A DNA stretch of 64,000 nt, taken from the NCBI GenBank assembly GCA_016213785.1, contig JACQZQ010000053.1, forward strand, positions 62,001 through 126,000. The letters run 5' to 3'. Origin of the DNA: Acidobacteriota bacterium. Lineage in GTDB: Bacteria; Acidobacteriota; Blastocatellia; Chloracidobacteriales; JADJPF01. Of the stretch, positions 37,386-45,806 are shown piece by piece. The notes below the pieces were generated by a model that saw nothing but the letters and a program-made list of their open reading frames with translations, made no database searches and was not told the origin of the DNA. Position 1 is the stretch's first letter, and the number at the start of each line of letters is the position of its first letter. A program made the translations under genes and the position numbers.

Positions 37386-39323
37386 ATGTTAATCCGATTA
37401 CTAGCGATTTTACTTTGTTTAATTCCTACTTTTGCTTATTCGCAAAACCCTTCTGAGCAAACTATAAAAATCAACTCAAAGCTAGTTGCCCTAGATGCTC
37501 AAGTTTATGATAGTAAAACCAATAAACCTGTTAATGGGCTTAAAAAAGAAGACTTTCAACTTTATGATGAGAAAACACTCCAAGATATAACCTTTTTTAA
37601 GGAAGAATCCTTGCCCTTATCAATAATTTTGCTAGTTGAAAGTAATACTCTTAGCACAATGTTTGCACAAACTCGTTTAGAAGAATGGTCTATAACAAAA
37701 TACCTTAAAGCCCAGGATGAAATAGCAATTATGGCTTTTGGCGAACATACAAAGCTAGTTCAGCCATTTACAAAAGATAAAACTACAGTAATTAATAAGT
37801 TTAAGGAATTGCCTAAAGTAGAAGGAAAATTAAACCTAGTTAGATCCGCTATTTACCAAGCAACTTTGTTAATGAGGCGGGCTAATAACCCTACGGGGCG
37901 ACGAGCTATTATTGTTCTTACAAGTAATTTTTCTAACGAGCCTCTTCTTAATACAGGAGCAATTGCAAGTAAAGATGAAACACTAGAACAACTTTATGAG
38001 TCTGGAGCGATTGTCACTAGCTTAGTTTTTGGTAACACAGGAGATAAACTATCAGCAGAACTCTTAAAAAGAAAATATCCTGATCAAATTTTAATTAGCA
38101 AGTTTTTTTCTAAAAGTAATATTAATATTTTTGCTAATCAAACAGGCGGTGAAGTAGTTCCTGCTACTAAAACAGATTTTCTAGAAAAAATGAGTGACCA
38201 AATTGAAAGCTTGCGTACACGTTATAGCCTAGCTTTTATACCTAATACTGAAAATGAGACAGAAAAATTTCGTGAAATTGAGCTAAAGCTTTCTCCTAGG
38301 CTAACTACAACTAATAGTGATTATAGAATTAAAACTAAAAAAGGTTATTACCCTGATAGACCAACTTTTGTTAGTTTAAGCGAAATTATTTTGCCCAAGT
38401 CTAATAATAAAAATTTTATACGTCCTTATAAAATTGTAAATTTAATGCCTTTAATGATGGATTTTTGGGCAAAAGCTGAAACACAAGATACAGATGCTCA
38501 AATTAAGCTTTTTCAAGATACTTTTATAAAGACTTATCCAGAACTTTTTAATAAAGAAAACTTAAACTTATCAGACGAAAATTTTGATAAAAATCTAGAT
38601 ATTAAAATTCGAGCATTTTTATTTGATATAAAAAAACAATCACTGCCATTTATTAAATTATCTAATAGGTTAATAAGTGAACTTAATGAGAATGAAGAAA
38701 AGTTTCTTAGCCGCTTTTCTGACTTAAAATGGGATGGGGTTATTTATTTTCTCCCTTCTTTATCAAGCTTTATTTCTAAACAAACTTTAATTAATAAAAA
38801 AGAAGTTTTGCTTATTGGAGTTGATACAATTGCATTTACTAGAAAAGAGCAAACTCAACTTTGGCCGATATTTCATCATGAACTCTTTCATCTTTATCAT
38901 CAACAATTTCAACCTAGCGCTAAGCACTTAAACCTAGAACAACCTCTTTATGATTTTATGTGGAATGAAGGTCTAGCTTGTTACATAACAAGTTTACTTA
39001 ATCCTGATACTAATAAAGGTGAAATTATTCAATTAGGTTCAGTAAAAGACGAGCCTAAAGCTAATGCATTAGTAATAATTAAAACTCTAAGAGACAACCT
39101 AACTACCAATTCTAATCAGCTTTACCAAGACTATTTTAGCCTAGATACTAGTATTAATGACAAATATATTAATACAGGTAATTATCTTTCTTTTTTAGCA
39201 GCAGAAAGATTAGTTTTAGGTCAACCATTAATTAAAGTTTTACAAATTCCTTCTCAAAACCGACAAACAACATTAGATTTTTTATTACGAAGGCTAAATA
39301 TAGCTGAAAAACAAAATTTTTAG
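37386..39323 (+). CDS. VWFA-related protein fused to a gluzincin-like metallopeptidase domain
   Basis: The 645-residue protein has a signal peptide (LLAILLCLIPTFAYSQ). Residues about 25-310 match the VWFA-related domain typical of Acidobacteriota: a beta-rich lead (LVALDAQVYDSKTNKPVNGL, KKEDFQLYDE) and then a von Willebrand A fold (PLSIILLVES in place of a canonical DxSxS, so the metal site is altered). The C-terminal half holds a zinc site H498-E499-L-F-H502 (HHELFHLYH), with a third ligand likely at E528 in WNEGLACY. This suggests an exported or periplasmic peptidase with an adhesion-type domain. No substrate is known. Confidence 0.8.
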   Translation: MLIRLLAILLCLIPTFAYSQNPSEQTIKINSKLVALDAQVYDSKTNKPVNGLKKEDFQLYDEKTLQDITFFKEESLPLSIILLVESNTLSTMFAQTRLEEWSITKYLKAQDEIAIMAFGEHTKLVQPFTKDKTTVINKFKELPKVEGKLNLVRSAIYQATLLMRRANNPTGRRAIIVLTSNFSNEPLLNTGAIASKDETLEQLYESGAIVTSLVFGNTGDKLSAELLKRKYPDQILISKFFSKSNINIFANQTGGEVVPATKTDFLEKMSDQIESLRTRYSLAFIPNTENETEKFREIELKLSPRLTTTNSDYRIKTKKGYYPDRPTFVSLSEIILPKSNNKNFIRPYKIVNLMPLMMDFWAKAETQDTDAQIKLFQDTFIKTYPELFNKENLNLSDENFDKNLDIKIRAFLFDIKKQSLPFIKLSNRLISELNENEEKFLSRFSDLKWDGVIYFLPSLSSFISKQTLINKKEVLLIGVDTIAFTRKEQTQLWPIFHHELFHLYHQQFQPSAKHLNLEQPLYDFMWNEGLACYITSLLNPDTNKGEIIQLGSVKDEPKANALVIIKTLRDNLTTNSNQLYQDYFSLDTSINDKYINTGNYLSFLAAERLVLGQPLIKVLQIPSQNRQTTLDFLLRRLNIAEKQNF

Positions 39324-39674
39324 GAAAACTTTATAGTTTATAATTTACTGAAAAATCGTTGTTTATTTTGAATAATTCATTTTTTCTTCTAAATAAACAG
39401 CGTTATGCCTTGAAAATAAAATTTTTTCTGGCAAAATTCCATTTTTTACGAAAATATACTTTGTGCTTACATATTATCTAGTAATATCTTATCTTTACTA
39501 GTAAATCTTTTTTTTTTTATTTTGTTAGATTTTTTTACTAAAAGCTTTTTTTATAAAAATGGTTTTTAATTAAATTTAGTTTTTAATTTTGGATTTAGCT
39601 TGTTAAATAATGTTTTAAAAGTATAATAATAATAATACGTAAAATAAAGCTTTAGTAGTTAGCTATATTTGCTT
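39324..39674. other. AT-rich leader region upstream of a response-regulator gene
   Basis: This 351-bp spacer is very AT-rich with long T-runs. It contains a 9-bp inverted repeat (TGTTTATTT at 39360-39368, AAATAAACA at 39391-39399) and a TATAATAATAATAATAC stretch near 39623 that could supply a -10 element. No open frame or RNA gene is evident. Confidence 0.5.
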
Positions 39675-40964
39675 ATGAAAACAATACTTATAGTTGATGA
39701 TCAACCTACAATGATAACCCTATTACTTGATATGTTTGGTAGTTTTTTTGAGGAAATAAGAGTCCTTACTGCAAATAATGGAGAAGACGCTATAGAAATT
39801 GTCAAAAACGAGGATGTTGATTTAGTAGTTACTGATTTGGAAATGCCTGTGATGACTGGTTATGATTTACTAGGCTATTTAATAAGTAATCATCCAAACA
39901 TTAACGTAATAGTTGTTACAGGAGCAGGTTCGCCTGAAATAGAAGAGCATGTTTATATATGTGGCTCATTTGGATACCTAGAAAAACCAATAAAAATGGA
40001 GGTTTTTATAGAGCTTGCTAAAGCAGCATTATTTCCTACTGCTACAGGTCATATTAAAGGCATTAATCTTGCTAGCTTTCTACAACTTCTTCATATGGAG
40101 CGAAAAAGCTGTACCGTTAAAGTTTCTTTTGGTATTAGAAAAGGCTATCTCTATCTTACTGATGGAGAAATAGTTAATGCAAGATTTGAAAATAATCAGG
40201 GAGAAATAGCAGCTTATAGCTTGCTTAGGTGGCCTAATCCAGACATTGAAATCCAAAGCGCTCCTAGAAAAATAGCAAGAAATATTGATAACTCTCTAGA
40301 TTTTATACTTATGGAGTCTGCAAAAAAACAAGATGAGTATAGGCGTGACTCAGGAGCTTACCAGCGACTTACTTTAGAAAATTATATTCCTCAATCTGAC
40401 GAACCTCCCAAAAACTACAATTCAAACTCACGTACCACAGGTTCATTTCAGCGATATACATTAGAATCTAATCATTTAGAAGTAGAAAAGCTTAAAAACT
40501 CTTCAGAAAATAGCATTAAAGTTGAGATCCCTTTTTCAGCAACAAATTCCCAGTCTCATTTAACAACCTTACAAATATTACAAAATAGCCCTAATCAAAA
40601 AACCCCATTAGAAGAAAAAATTCTAAGAAAATGGAAATTTATTGAGTCAGCTTTTAGCGATGAACCCATCTGTGTTTTTGCTACTTATATTGGAGAAGAA
40701 AAAATAACACCTCTACAAGGAAATGATAACTTAGAGCTTTTATCTGAAGAAGTAGCCAATATGCTAAACATAGTTTTTTTCTTTTCTAATGATACAACTA
40801 AAGGTATTTTTGAATTTATAGATAATGTTTTTGGAGTAATAATTGTTTGGAATAGAACAGAGAATTATACAATTGTTGTAATGGACGGATTTGCAGATAA
40901 AAATGCTATAACTTGGTTTCGTAGAAAAAGAGTTATTTTAGAAAAAGCTTTTTTATCAGACTAA
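39675..40964 (+). CDS. Response regulator with DUF4388 and C-terminal domain
   Basis: The 429-residue protein begins with a receiver domain (residues 1-120: ILIVDDQPTM, phospho-Asp in VVTDLEMPVMTGYDLL, VVTGAG, and the conserved Lys in EKPIKM). A DUF4388/PATAN-type domain follows (about 125-215, LASFLQLLHMERKSCTVKVS, GYLYLTDGEIVNA). A polar linker leads to a C-terminal domain (about 310-429) that could be roadblock-like. There is no DNA-binding motif, so output is probably protein-protein. I use the ATG at 39675; a TTG 6 nt earlier is also in frame. The roadblock-like gene starts 28 nt downstream. Confidence 0.85.
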   Translation: MKTILIVDDQPTMITLLLDMFGSFFEEIRVLTANNGEDAIEIVKNEDVDLVVTDLEMPVMTGYDLLGYLISNHPNINVIVVTGAGSPEIEEHVYICGSFGYLEKPIKMEVFIELAKAALFPTATGHIKGINLASFLQLLHMERKSCTVKVSFGIRKGYLYLTDGEIVNARFENNQGEIAAYSLLRWPNPDIEIQSAPRKIARNIDNSLDFILMESAKKQDEYRRDSGAYQRLTLENYIPQSDEPPKNYNSNSRTTGSFQRYTLESNHLEVEKLKNSSENSIKVEIPFSATNSQSHLTTLQILQNSPNQKTPLEEKILRKWKFIESAFSDEPICVFATYIGEEKITPLQGNDNLELLSEEVANMLNIVFFFSNDTTKGIFEFIDNVFGVIIVWNRTENYTIVVMDGFADKNAITWFRRKRVILEKAFLSD

Positions 40965-40992
40965 ATCTTTAAATAAAATTAAGGCTAATTTT

Positions 40993-41394
40993 ATGGATAA
41001 AATAGATGATTTATGTAGAAGTATAACCCAAAATGTAAAGGACACTCGTTCTTGTGCAATAGTAGATCTTGATTTAGGTCTACTTTTAGGAACATATAAT
41101 TCTTCCCAACAAATAATTGATGAATCTATGGTAGCTGCCTGTATAGATTTATTAAGAGGAGCAAACCTTCCTCGCCTTGAAAAAATTATTCTAAAACATA
41201 GAGGTTTAGCAAAAAGTAAAGATAAGTTTTTTCAGGAAATCTATATAACTTCTTTAGATAATTACCTGCTAGCCAAAATATTTAAAGAGGGTAAGGTAGC
41301 AGTAATGCTTTTAGTAAATAAAAGCGCTAATACAGATACTACTTGGGCACAGTTAAAGCTTTTTATTCCTGCTATAGAAGCAAGTGTATCTTAA
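40993..41394 (+). CDS. Roadblock/LC7-like protein
   Basis: The 133-residue single-domain protein has the alternating helix/strand pattern of roadblock/LC7 (MglB-like) proteins: SCAIVDLDLGLLLGTYNSS, then DESMVAACIDLLRGAN, EIYITSLDNYLLAKIF and VAVMLLVNKSAN. Roadblock proteins in bacteria usually regulate small GTPases or act as scaffolds in polarity and motility. No GTPase gene is in the window. Placement right after the response-regulator gene suggests a common operon and a role downstream of phosphorylation. The family call is from pattern and is moderate. Confidence 0.65.
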   Translation: MDKIDDLCRSITQNVKDTRSCAIVDLDLGLLLGTYNSSQQIIDESMVAACIDLLRGANLPRLEKIILKHRGLAKSKDKFFQEIYITSLDNYLLAKIFKEGKVAVMLLVNKSANTDTTWAQLKLFIPAIEASVS

Positions 41395-41543
41395 AAAGAA
41401 CCTAACATTTATAATCAGATAAAATAGCTAATAAAATAGCTAAAACCCTCTAATCAAAGCTTTCTGATAAGTTTGCTCTTAGCTCTGTTTTTGGTCTAAT
41501 ATGTAAACTAATAATCTATTAATCACATCTTATTTTTGTTTCT

Positions 41544-41582
41544 ATTGTTCTAAAAAATTGTTCTAAAAAATTGTTCTAAAAA
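41544..41582. repeat. Three 13-bp tandem repeats
   Basis: ATTGTTCTAAAAA occurs three times in a row (41544-41556, 41557-41569, 41570-41582) just before the exported-protein gene at 41607. It may separate promoter and ribosome site, but no function is shown. Confidence 0.8.
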
Positions 41583-41606
41583 TCATATAAATTTTAAGGA
41601 GATCCT

Positions 41607-42101
41607 ATGAGTAAAAAATTTTTCTTTTTAGTTTTTGGGATTTGTATTTTGTTAAGCTCATTAGTAATTCCTACAGACTCCCTAGCACAAGGAAGACATA
41701 GAGGACATGATAGAGGTAATAATATTAGGTATGAAGAACGCTATACAAAACGTGAGGTAGAAGAAATTGTTAGACGAGTTGAAGAAGGAAGTGATCGTTT
41801 TCGTAAAGACCTAGATCGTGATTTAGATAGAAGCCGTTTAGATGGTAGCAAAAAAGAAGATCGAATTAATGAAGATGTAAAAAGATTTGAAAAAGCACTT
41901 GATGAACTGCGTAAAGAATTTGATCGCCATGATAGTTGGTGGGAATCTAGAAATAATGTTCAAATAGCGCTTGATGCTGCAAGACCTGTAGCTACAAGAA
42001 TGCGCAATAATCCTTTTAGCGCAAATGTGCGTAATCAATGGAGAAACCTGCGCACAGACTTAAACAGACTTGCTTCTACTTACAATTTGCCTTCAGTTTA
42101 A
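41607..42101 (+). CDS. Exported hypothetical protein
   Basis: The 164-residue protein has a clear signal peptide (FFLVFGICILLSSLVIPTDS followed by LAQ). The mature part is highly charged and helical, with RYTKREVEEIVRRVEEGSDR, then FEKALDELRKEFDRHDSWWE and a C-terminal helix pair. It resembles small periplasmic helical proteins but I do not recognise the family. An AAGGAGATCCT ribosome site precedes the ATG. It ends at a strong bidirectional terminator. Confidence 0.75.
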   Translation: MSKKFFFLVFGICILLSSLVIPTDSLAQGRHRGHDRGNNIRYEERYTKREVEEIVRRVEEGSDRFRKDLDRDLDRSRLDGSKKEDRINEDVKRFEKALDELRKEFDRHDSWWESRNNVQIALDAARPVATRMRNNPFSANVRNQWRNLRTDLNRLASTYNLPSV

Positions 42102-42133
42102 GTTTTATAGATTATAGATTATAGATAGAATAG

Positions 42134-42172
42134 AAAAAGCTAACCTGATATTTTAATAGGGTTAGCTTTTTT
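42134..42172. terminator. Bidirectional Rho-independent terminator
   Basis: AAAAAGCTAACC (42134-42145) pairs with GGTTAGCTTTTT (42160-42171), a 12-bp stem with an A-run on one side and a T-run on the other. It lies between convergent genes. Confidence 0.9.
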
Positions 42173-42186
42173 AATCTTTAATAAAA

Positions 42187-42975
42187 CTAATTTTCTAATG
42201 CTTTAATAACTTCTGGTAAGCCCTCTAAAACCCATTCAGGCTTATAATCAACAATCTCTAAATCCTTAAGAGTGCTAATACCTGTTAAAACCATTATGCT
42301 TGCAATTGATGCTCGTTTAGCACCTAGAATATCTGTTTCTAAACGGTCGCCTAAGGCTACAGTGTTTTCTTTATTTGTTCCTAACCTTAGCATTGCTTGT
42401 TGATACATTATTGGCTCAGGTTTTCCAATAATAACTGGTTCTACATTACTAGCAGTTTTTAAGGCTGCTAAAATCGCACCATTACCATGAACAACACCTC
42501 TTTCAGTAGGGTAAGTTGTGTCTGGGTTAGTTCCTAAAAACATTGCTCCAGCACGGATATTAAGCGTTGCTTGAGCAAGTTTTTCCCAATTTAACCCACG
42601 ATCCATTCCACAAACTACATAATCTGAACTTCCAGTAGTAATTTCAAAACCCATTTCTCTTAAAGGCTGTTTTAAGCCCTCTTCACCAATAACAAAAACC
42701 TTTGAACTAGGTTTTGCAATACCCTTTAGATAAAGTGCTGTAGCCTGTGAAGAAGTTAAAATCTCTTCTTTTGCTACACTTACACCCATACTTAAGAGTT
42801 TTTCTTGATACTGTTCAGGAGTCCGACCAGCATTATTAGTTGCTAGGACAAACTTGATATTACGTTTTCTAAGTAACTCAAAAAACTCTATAAGCCCTGG
42901 TAATGGCTCATTATCGTGCCAAAGAACTCCATCCATATCAATAATTAAAGCAGCAATATCTTTAAGTGTTGTCAT
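42187..42975 (-). CDS. HAD-IIA family sugar/nucleotide phosphatase (NagD-like)
   Basis: The 262-residue protein is a haloacid-dehalogenase phosphatase of subfamily IIA (NagD, PGP or 4-nitrophenylphosphatase type). Motif I is LIIDMDGVLW, motif II is LATNNAGRTPEQY, and the C-terminal motif is VALGDRLETDILGAKRA, with a cap domain between. I start at the ATG at 42975 rather than 21 nt upstream, because this ATG overlaps the stop codon of rpiA (ATGA), a translational coupling signal, and a GGGAGA site precedes it. Coupling to rpiA suggests a role in pentose or sugar phosphate metabolism, but the substrate is not known. Confidence 0.88.
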   Translation of the reverse strand: MTTLKDIAALIIDMDGVLWHDNEPLPGLIEFFELLRKRNIKFVLATNNAGRTPEQYQEKLLSMGVSVAKEEILTSSQATALYLKGIAKPSSKVFVIGEEGLKQPLREMGFEITTGSSDYVVCGMDRGLNWEKLAQATLNIRAGAMFLGTNPDTTYPTERGVVHGNGAILAALKTASNVEPVIIGKPEPIMYQQAMLRLGTNKENTVALGDRLETDILGAKRASIASIMVLTGISTLKDLEIVDYKPEWVLEGLPEVIKALEN

Positions 42976-43655
42976 GCTCTCTCCCGTACAGTACATTCAC
43001 CACTTGGGTGCCCCATAATTAAAGTATGAGCCATATTAATAAAAAGTCCTACTTCAACTACTCCTGGGAGCATCTTTATTGCCTTTTCAAGTTCAGGTGG
43101 GTTTTCAATTGGGTAAAAATCACAATCTAAAATAAAATTACCATTATCAGTAACATAGTTTTCACCATCACGTTGACGAACTTTATATTTACCACCTATC
43201 TCTTCAATACGACGAGCAACAACTTCCCAACCAAATTTTACAACTTCAACAGGCAAAGGAAATTTACCTAATTTTTCTACTGCCTTATTAGGATCAACTA
43301 TACAAATTTGACGTTTAGTAAGAGAGGCTACAATTTTTTCGCGTAAAAGCGCACCTCCACCACCTTTAAGCATATTAAAATCAGGGTCAATTTCATCTGC
43401 ACCATCAATAGTAATATCTAAATGTGTTACATCATTAAAACCTACTAATTTAATCCCTAATTCAGTAGCTAGTTTTGCCGAAGCTTCAGAGGTAGGAATA
43501 GCTATAATATTTAGCCCTTCTTTAACCCTTTCGCCAAGACGTAAAATTGCAAACCTAGCAGTAGAACCTGTTCCTAGTCCTACAGCCATCCTATCTTCTA
43601 CTAAATTAGCTGCATAAGTACCAGATATTTGTTTTGGGTCTTGTTCACCTGACAT
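42972..43655 (-). CDS. rpiA: Ribose-5-phosphate isomerase A
   Basis: RpiA interconverts ribose 5-phosphate and ribulose 5-phosphate in the pentose phosphate pathway. The 227-residue protein has the phosphate loop GLGTGSTARFAILRL, the active-site block DGADEIDPDFNMLKGGGGAL (Asp and Lys/Glu residues) and REKIVASLTKRQICIVD, plus the PVEVVKFG segment. The length is normal. The gene has a strong ribosome site (AAGGAGCAG before ATG). It shares an ATGA overlap with the HAD phosphatase gene downstream, so the two form an operon. Confidence 0.96.
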   Translation of the reverse strand: MSGEQDPKQISGTYAANLVEDRMAVGLGTGSTARFAILRLGERVKEGLNIIAIPTSEASAKLATELGIKLVGFNDVTHLDITIDGADEIDPDFNMLKGGGGALLREKIVASLTKRQICIVDPNKAVEKLGKFPLPVEVVKFGWEVVARRIEEIGGKYKVRQRDGENYVTDNGNFILDCDFYPIENPPELEKAIKMLPGVVEVGLFINMAHTLIMGHPSGECTVRERA

Positions 43656-43874
43656 AGCCTGCTCCTTAAAATTATTTGAAATTATGAAGTTAACTTTTTG
43701 TCTTTAGAATATTTAATTTATTTTGATAGAAGGGGAGTATATAGCAAAAAGTTACTAAGCCCTAGAAGATTTTTCTTAATAAAAATAAGACTAAAATAAT
43801 TAAAGCCACCTTTTTTTGAAAAAAAGTGGCTTGTCTTAAAACGATTTAAATAAAAAACTAAATAATTAAAGAGG
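43656..43874. other. Spacer between rpiA and tRNA-Leu
   Basis: This AT-rich region holds the rpiA upstream sequence and the hairpin listed separately at 43802-43832. No open frame of note is seen. Confidence 0.4.
43802..43832 (-). terminator. Hairpin downstream of tRNA-Leu
   Basis: AAGCCACC with a T-run pairs with an A-run and GTGGCTT, forming a long stem with one bulge. On the minus strand it lies about 43 nt past the tRNA 3' end. The role as a tRNA terminator is likely but not certain, since no clean U-tract follows. Confidence 0.5.
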
Positions 43875-43961
43875 TGGCTCGGGCCGGACTCGAACCGGCA
43901 CGCCAGTTACCCAGCAGCGGATTTTAAGTCCGCTATGTCTGCCTAATTCCATCACCGAGCC
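43875..43961 (-). tRNA. tRNA-Leu (anticodon UAA)
   Basis: Read on the minus strand, the 87-nt RNA has a 7-bp acceptor stem (GGCTCGG with CCGAGCC), an anticodon stem GCGGA/TCCGC with loop CTTAAAA (anticodon TAA), a long class II variable arm and a T-arm GCCGG-TTCGAGT-CCGGC. The discriminator base is A, as required for leucine. CCA is not encoded: the sequence after the discriminator is CCT. The base content is much higher in G+C than the surroundings. Confidence 0.96.
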
Positions 43962-44086
43962 GTTTGATTGAAGGAGGCATTTTACATTGAGATCTTTTTT
44001 CTTTCTAGTCTTTTTAGCGGTTTTTTTAGCGGTTTTTCCAGAAATATAACAGCAATACTTTTAATCCTAATTAATCACAATAAATC

Positions 44087-44108
44087 TTAATAACAACGTT
44101 GTTATTAA
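44087..44108. promoter_or_regulatory. Perfect 22-bp palindrome, candidate operator
   Basis: The half-site TTAATAACAAC is followed directly by its exact reverse complement GTTGTTATTAA, with no spacer. It lies about 149 bp before the gene at 44257, in a 295-bp spacer after the tRNA that contains no gene. It has the size of a site for a dimeric repressor or activator. Confidence 0.6.
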
Positions 44109-44256
44109 ATGCCATTAAATCTACCATTAGAAATACTAAATCTTATTAAACAAGGTTAGTGGGTTTCTTCCTGCTTAAAGATCGCAAAAATAAAGCAACT
44201 TACTTAAAAACTGAACGATAATTCATTCAGTAAATTTTTAACCAGCGGGTCAATTA

Positions 44257-44508
44257 ATGGCAACTGAAAATCCTGTAGAAAAATCAACAACTAACCCTCA
44301 AGCGATAGAACCTATTGAACCTATTGATATTGCTCGCAGAATGCTTGTTTGGCAATGGATACTTGACCCTAAAGGAGTTAATCCTCCTTCAGATTTAACT
44401 AAAGAAGAATTAGTAGAAGTTTATTATCTTTGTCGTGATGCTTTATCTAAATTTAGTGAAGCATTAAATCGTGTTAGCCAAACACAAGATCAACTTAGAA
44501 TGCTGTAA
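44257..44508 (+). CDS. Small hypothetical protein
   Basis: The 83-residue protein has a polar N-terminus (residues 1-25), then two helical segments (PIDIARRMLVWQWILDPKGV and LVEVYYLCRDALSKFSEALN). There is no signal peptide or membrane segment. It precedes the alpha/beta hydrolase by 32 nt in the same direction and may be its partner or chaperone. No family is recognised. The preceding spacer contains the perfect palindrome at 44087-44108. Confidence 0.6.
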   Translation: MATENPVEKSTTNPQAIEPIEPIDIARRMLVWQWILDPKGVNPPSDLTKEELVEVYYLCRDALSKFSEALNRVSQTQDQLRML

Positions 44509-44540
44509 CCTAATCTTTTACAATTATTTGGAGGCATATC

Positions 44541-45686
44541 GTGGCAATTAGTTTTAATAATAATAAATTTGATTTTTCCCTTAATCTTTTTAATCAAAAC
44601 CGTACTAATAATACAAATCAAGCCTCAGGACTAGATTTAGTTGGCAAACTAAATAAAGCAACTGACTTACTTACATTAAATGCTAGTTTGCTACCAAAAC
44701 TAAGTACAAACGTCTCCTCGCTAACACCTAGAGGGGGGTTTCCTGAAAACCCACTTTCTTTTGATAATATTAAGTATTTACTTAAGTTAGTAGCAGGTAC
44801 TATTCCTTTAACTAGTAAACTAACTCCAGATTCTAAAAACGATGGTAAGCTAGAAAAATATCCTAAGAACGGTGATTTAGGGTCAACACCAAAAGTTTAT
44901 GCAATTAATGGTATTGCCACAAATGAGTTAACACGTGCTGATATGGGAAATAAAACTGCACAATTCTTAAATAAAAATGTTAGCCTTATTAATAATTCTA
45001 CTGAAGGCCCAGCTATTGACCTACTTCAATGTGCTAAAGAGCTATTTTTAGGTATTCCTTCTAAGCCAACTGAGACTCTAGCTAATGAAATTTATAAGAA
45101 TTTAACTCAAAATCCTCCTGAAAAAATGGAACTAATTGGTTATAGCCAAGGAACTATTATGACTACCCATGCAGTATCACTAGCTATTACTAAAATGAAA
45201 GAAAATGGTTATAGTGATGCACAAATTAAGAGTTTAATGAGTGATAATGTTCGAGTAGCTTTAACAGGCTGTCCAGTAGACTTAAGTAACCCTGCACATG
45301 TAGTAGGTAATATTCCTCCAGGCCCACGTACAGCAACAACAAAAACCATAAGTGATTATTTTACAACCTCAGATAGATTTTTATCTGGTAAAGGTGAGCC
45401 TTATGGAGAAAAAATCAATCGTGAACAAGGTGCAGGAGAATTAAGCCGTCCTAATTTTGAAATGCTAAGACATGATAAAGACTTGGTTGCTACAGTAATT
45501 CATGATTTTGGTAAAGATGATGTTAAAGATCTAGCTAGTAGCCCTGGTAAATTCCTTGGCCGTTTAGGTGCAAAACTCCTAGACCAAACCCTAAGTTCTA
45601 TACGTGATACTCTAAACCCATTTGGTTATCATATGTATGATAATGTTTACCTAGCCTATATGATTGACCATAACATTGTTGACTAA
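44541..45686 (+). CDS. Alpha/beta-hydrolase (lipase-like)
   Basis: The 381-residue protein starts with GTG, supported by a TTGGAGGC ribosome site. Its first 75 residues are rich in Asn, Ser and Thr without a Sec signal peptide. The core shows an oxyanion-type strand VYAINGIATN and a nucleophile elbow GYSQG (in LIGYSQGTIMTTHAVSLAI), as in serine lipases/esterases. A likely catalytic His lies in the C-terminal third, for example near VIHDFG or FGYHMYDN. The substrate is unknown. The polar N-terminus and the SycD-like gene downstream would fit an effector with a dedicated chaperone; this is inference. Confidence 0.75.
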   Translation: MAISFNNNKFDFSLNLFNQNRTNNTNQASGLDLVGKLNKATDLLTLNASLLPKLSTNVSSLTPRGGFPENPLSFDNIKYLLKLVAGTIPLTSKLTPDSKNDGKLEKYPKNGDLGSTPKVYAINGIATNELTRADMGNKTAQFLNKNVSLINNSTEGPAIDLLQCAKELFLGIPSKPTETLANEIYKNLTQNPPEKMELIGYSQGTIMTTHAVSLAITKMKENGYSDAQIKSLMSDNVRVALTGCPVDLSNPAHVVGNIPPGPRTATTKTISDYFTTSDRFLSGKGEPYGEKINREQGAGELSRPNFEMLRHDKDLVATVIHDFGKDDVKDLASSPGKFLGRLGAKLLDQTLSSIRDTLNPFGYHMYDNVYLAYMIDHNIVD

Positions 45687-45759
45687 ATTAAATTTCTAAA
45701 TTGATAGCGTTAAACTTTAACCCCTTTATTGTCTTAAAAAAGACTAATTAATAAAATAG

Positions 45760-45777
45760 CCCAGCATCCTTGCTGGG
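45760..45777 (+). terminator. Terminator after the hydrolase gene
   Basis: CCCAGCA (45760-45766) and TGCTGGG (45771-45777) form a 7-bp stem with a 4-nt loop, followed by TCTTCTTGTTTTTT. The next gene begins about 30 nt later, so read-through probably sets its expression unless it has its own promoter. Confidence 0.8.
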
Positions 45778-45806
45778 TCTTCTTGTTTTTTAAAAGGATG
45801 TTTTAT

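Noticed and set aside
43875-43961. tRNA-Leu as an integration site for a mobile element
   Set aside because: No integrase gene and no repeated 3' tRNA fragment were noticed nearby.
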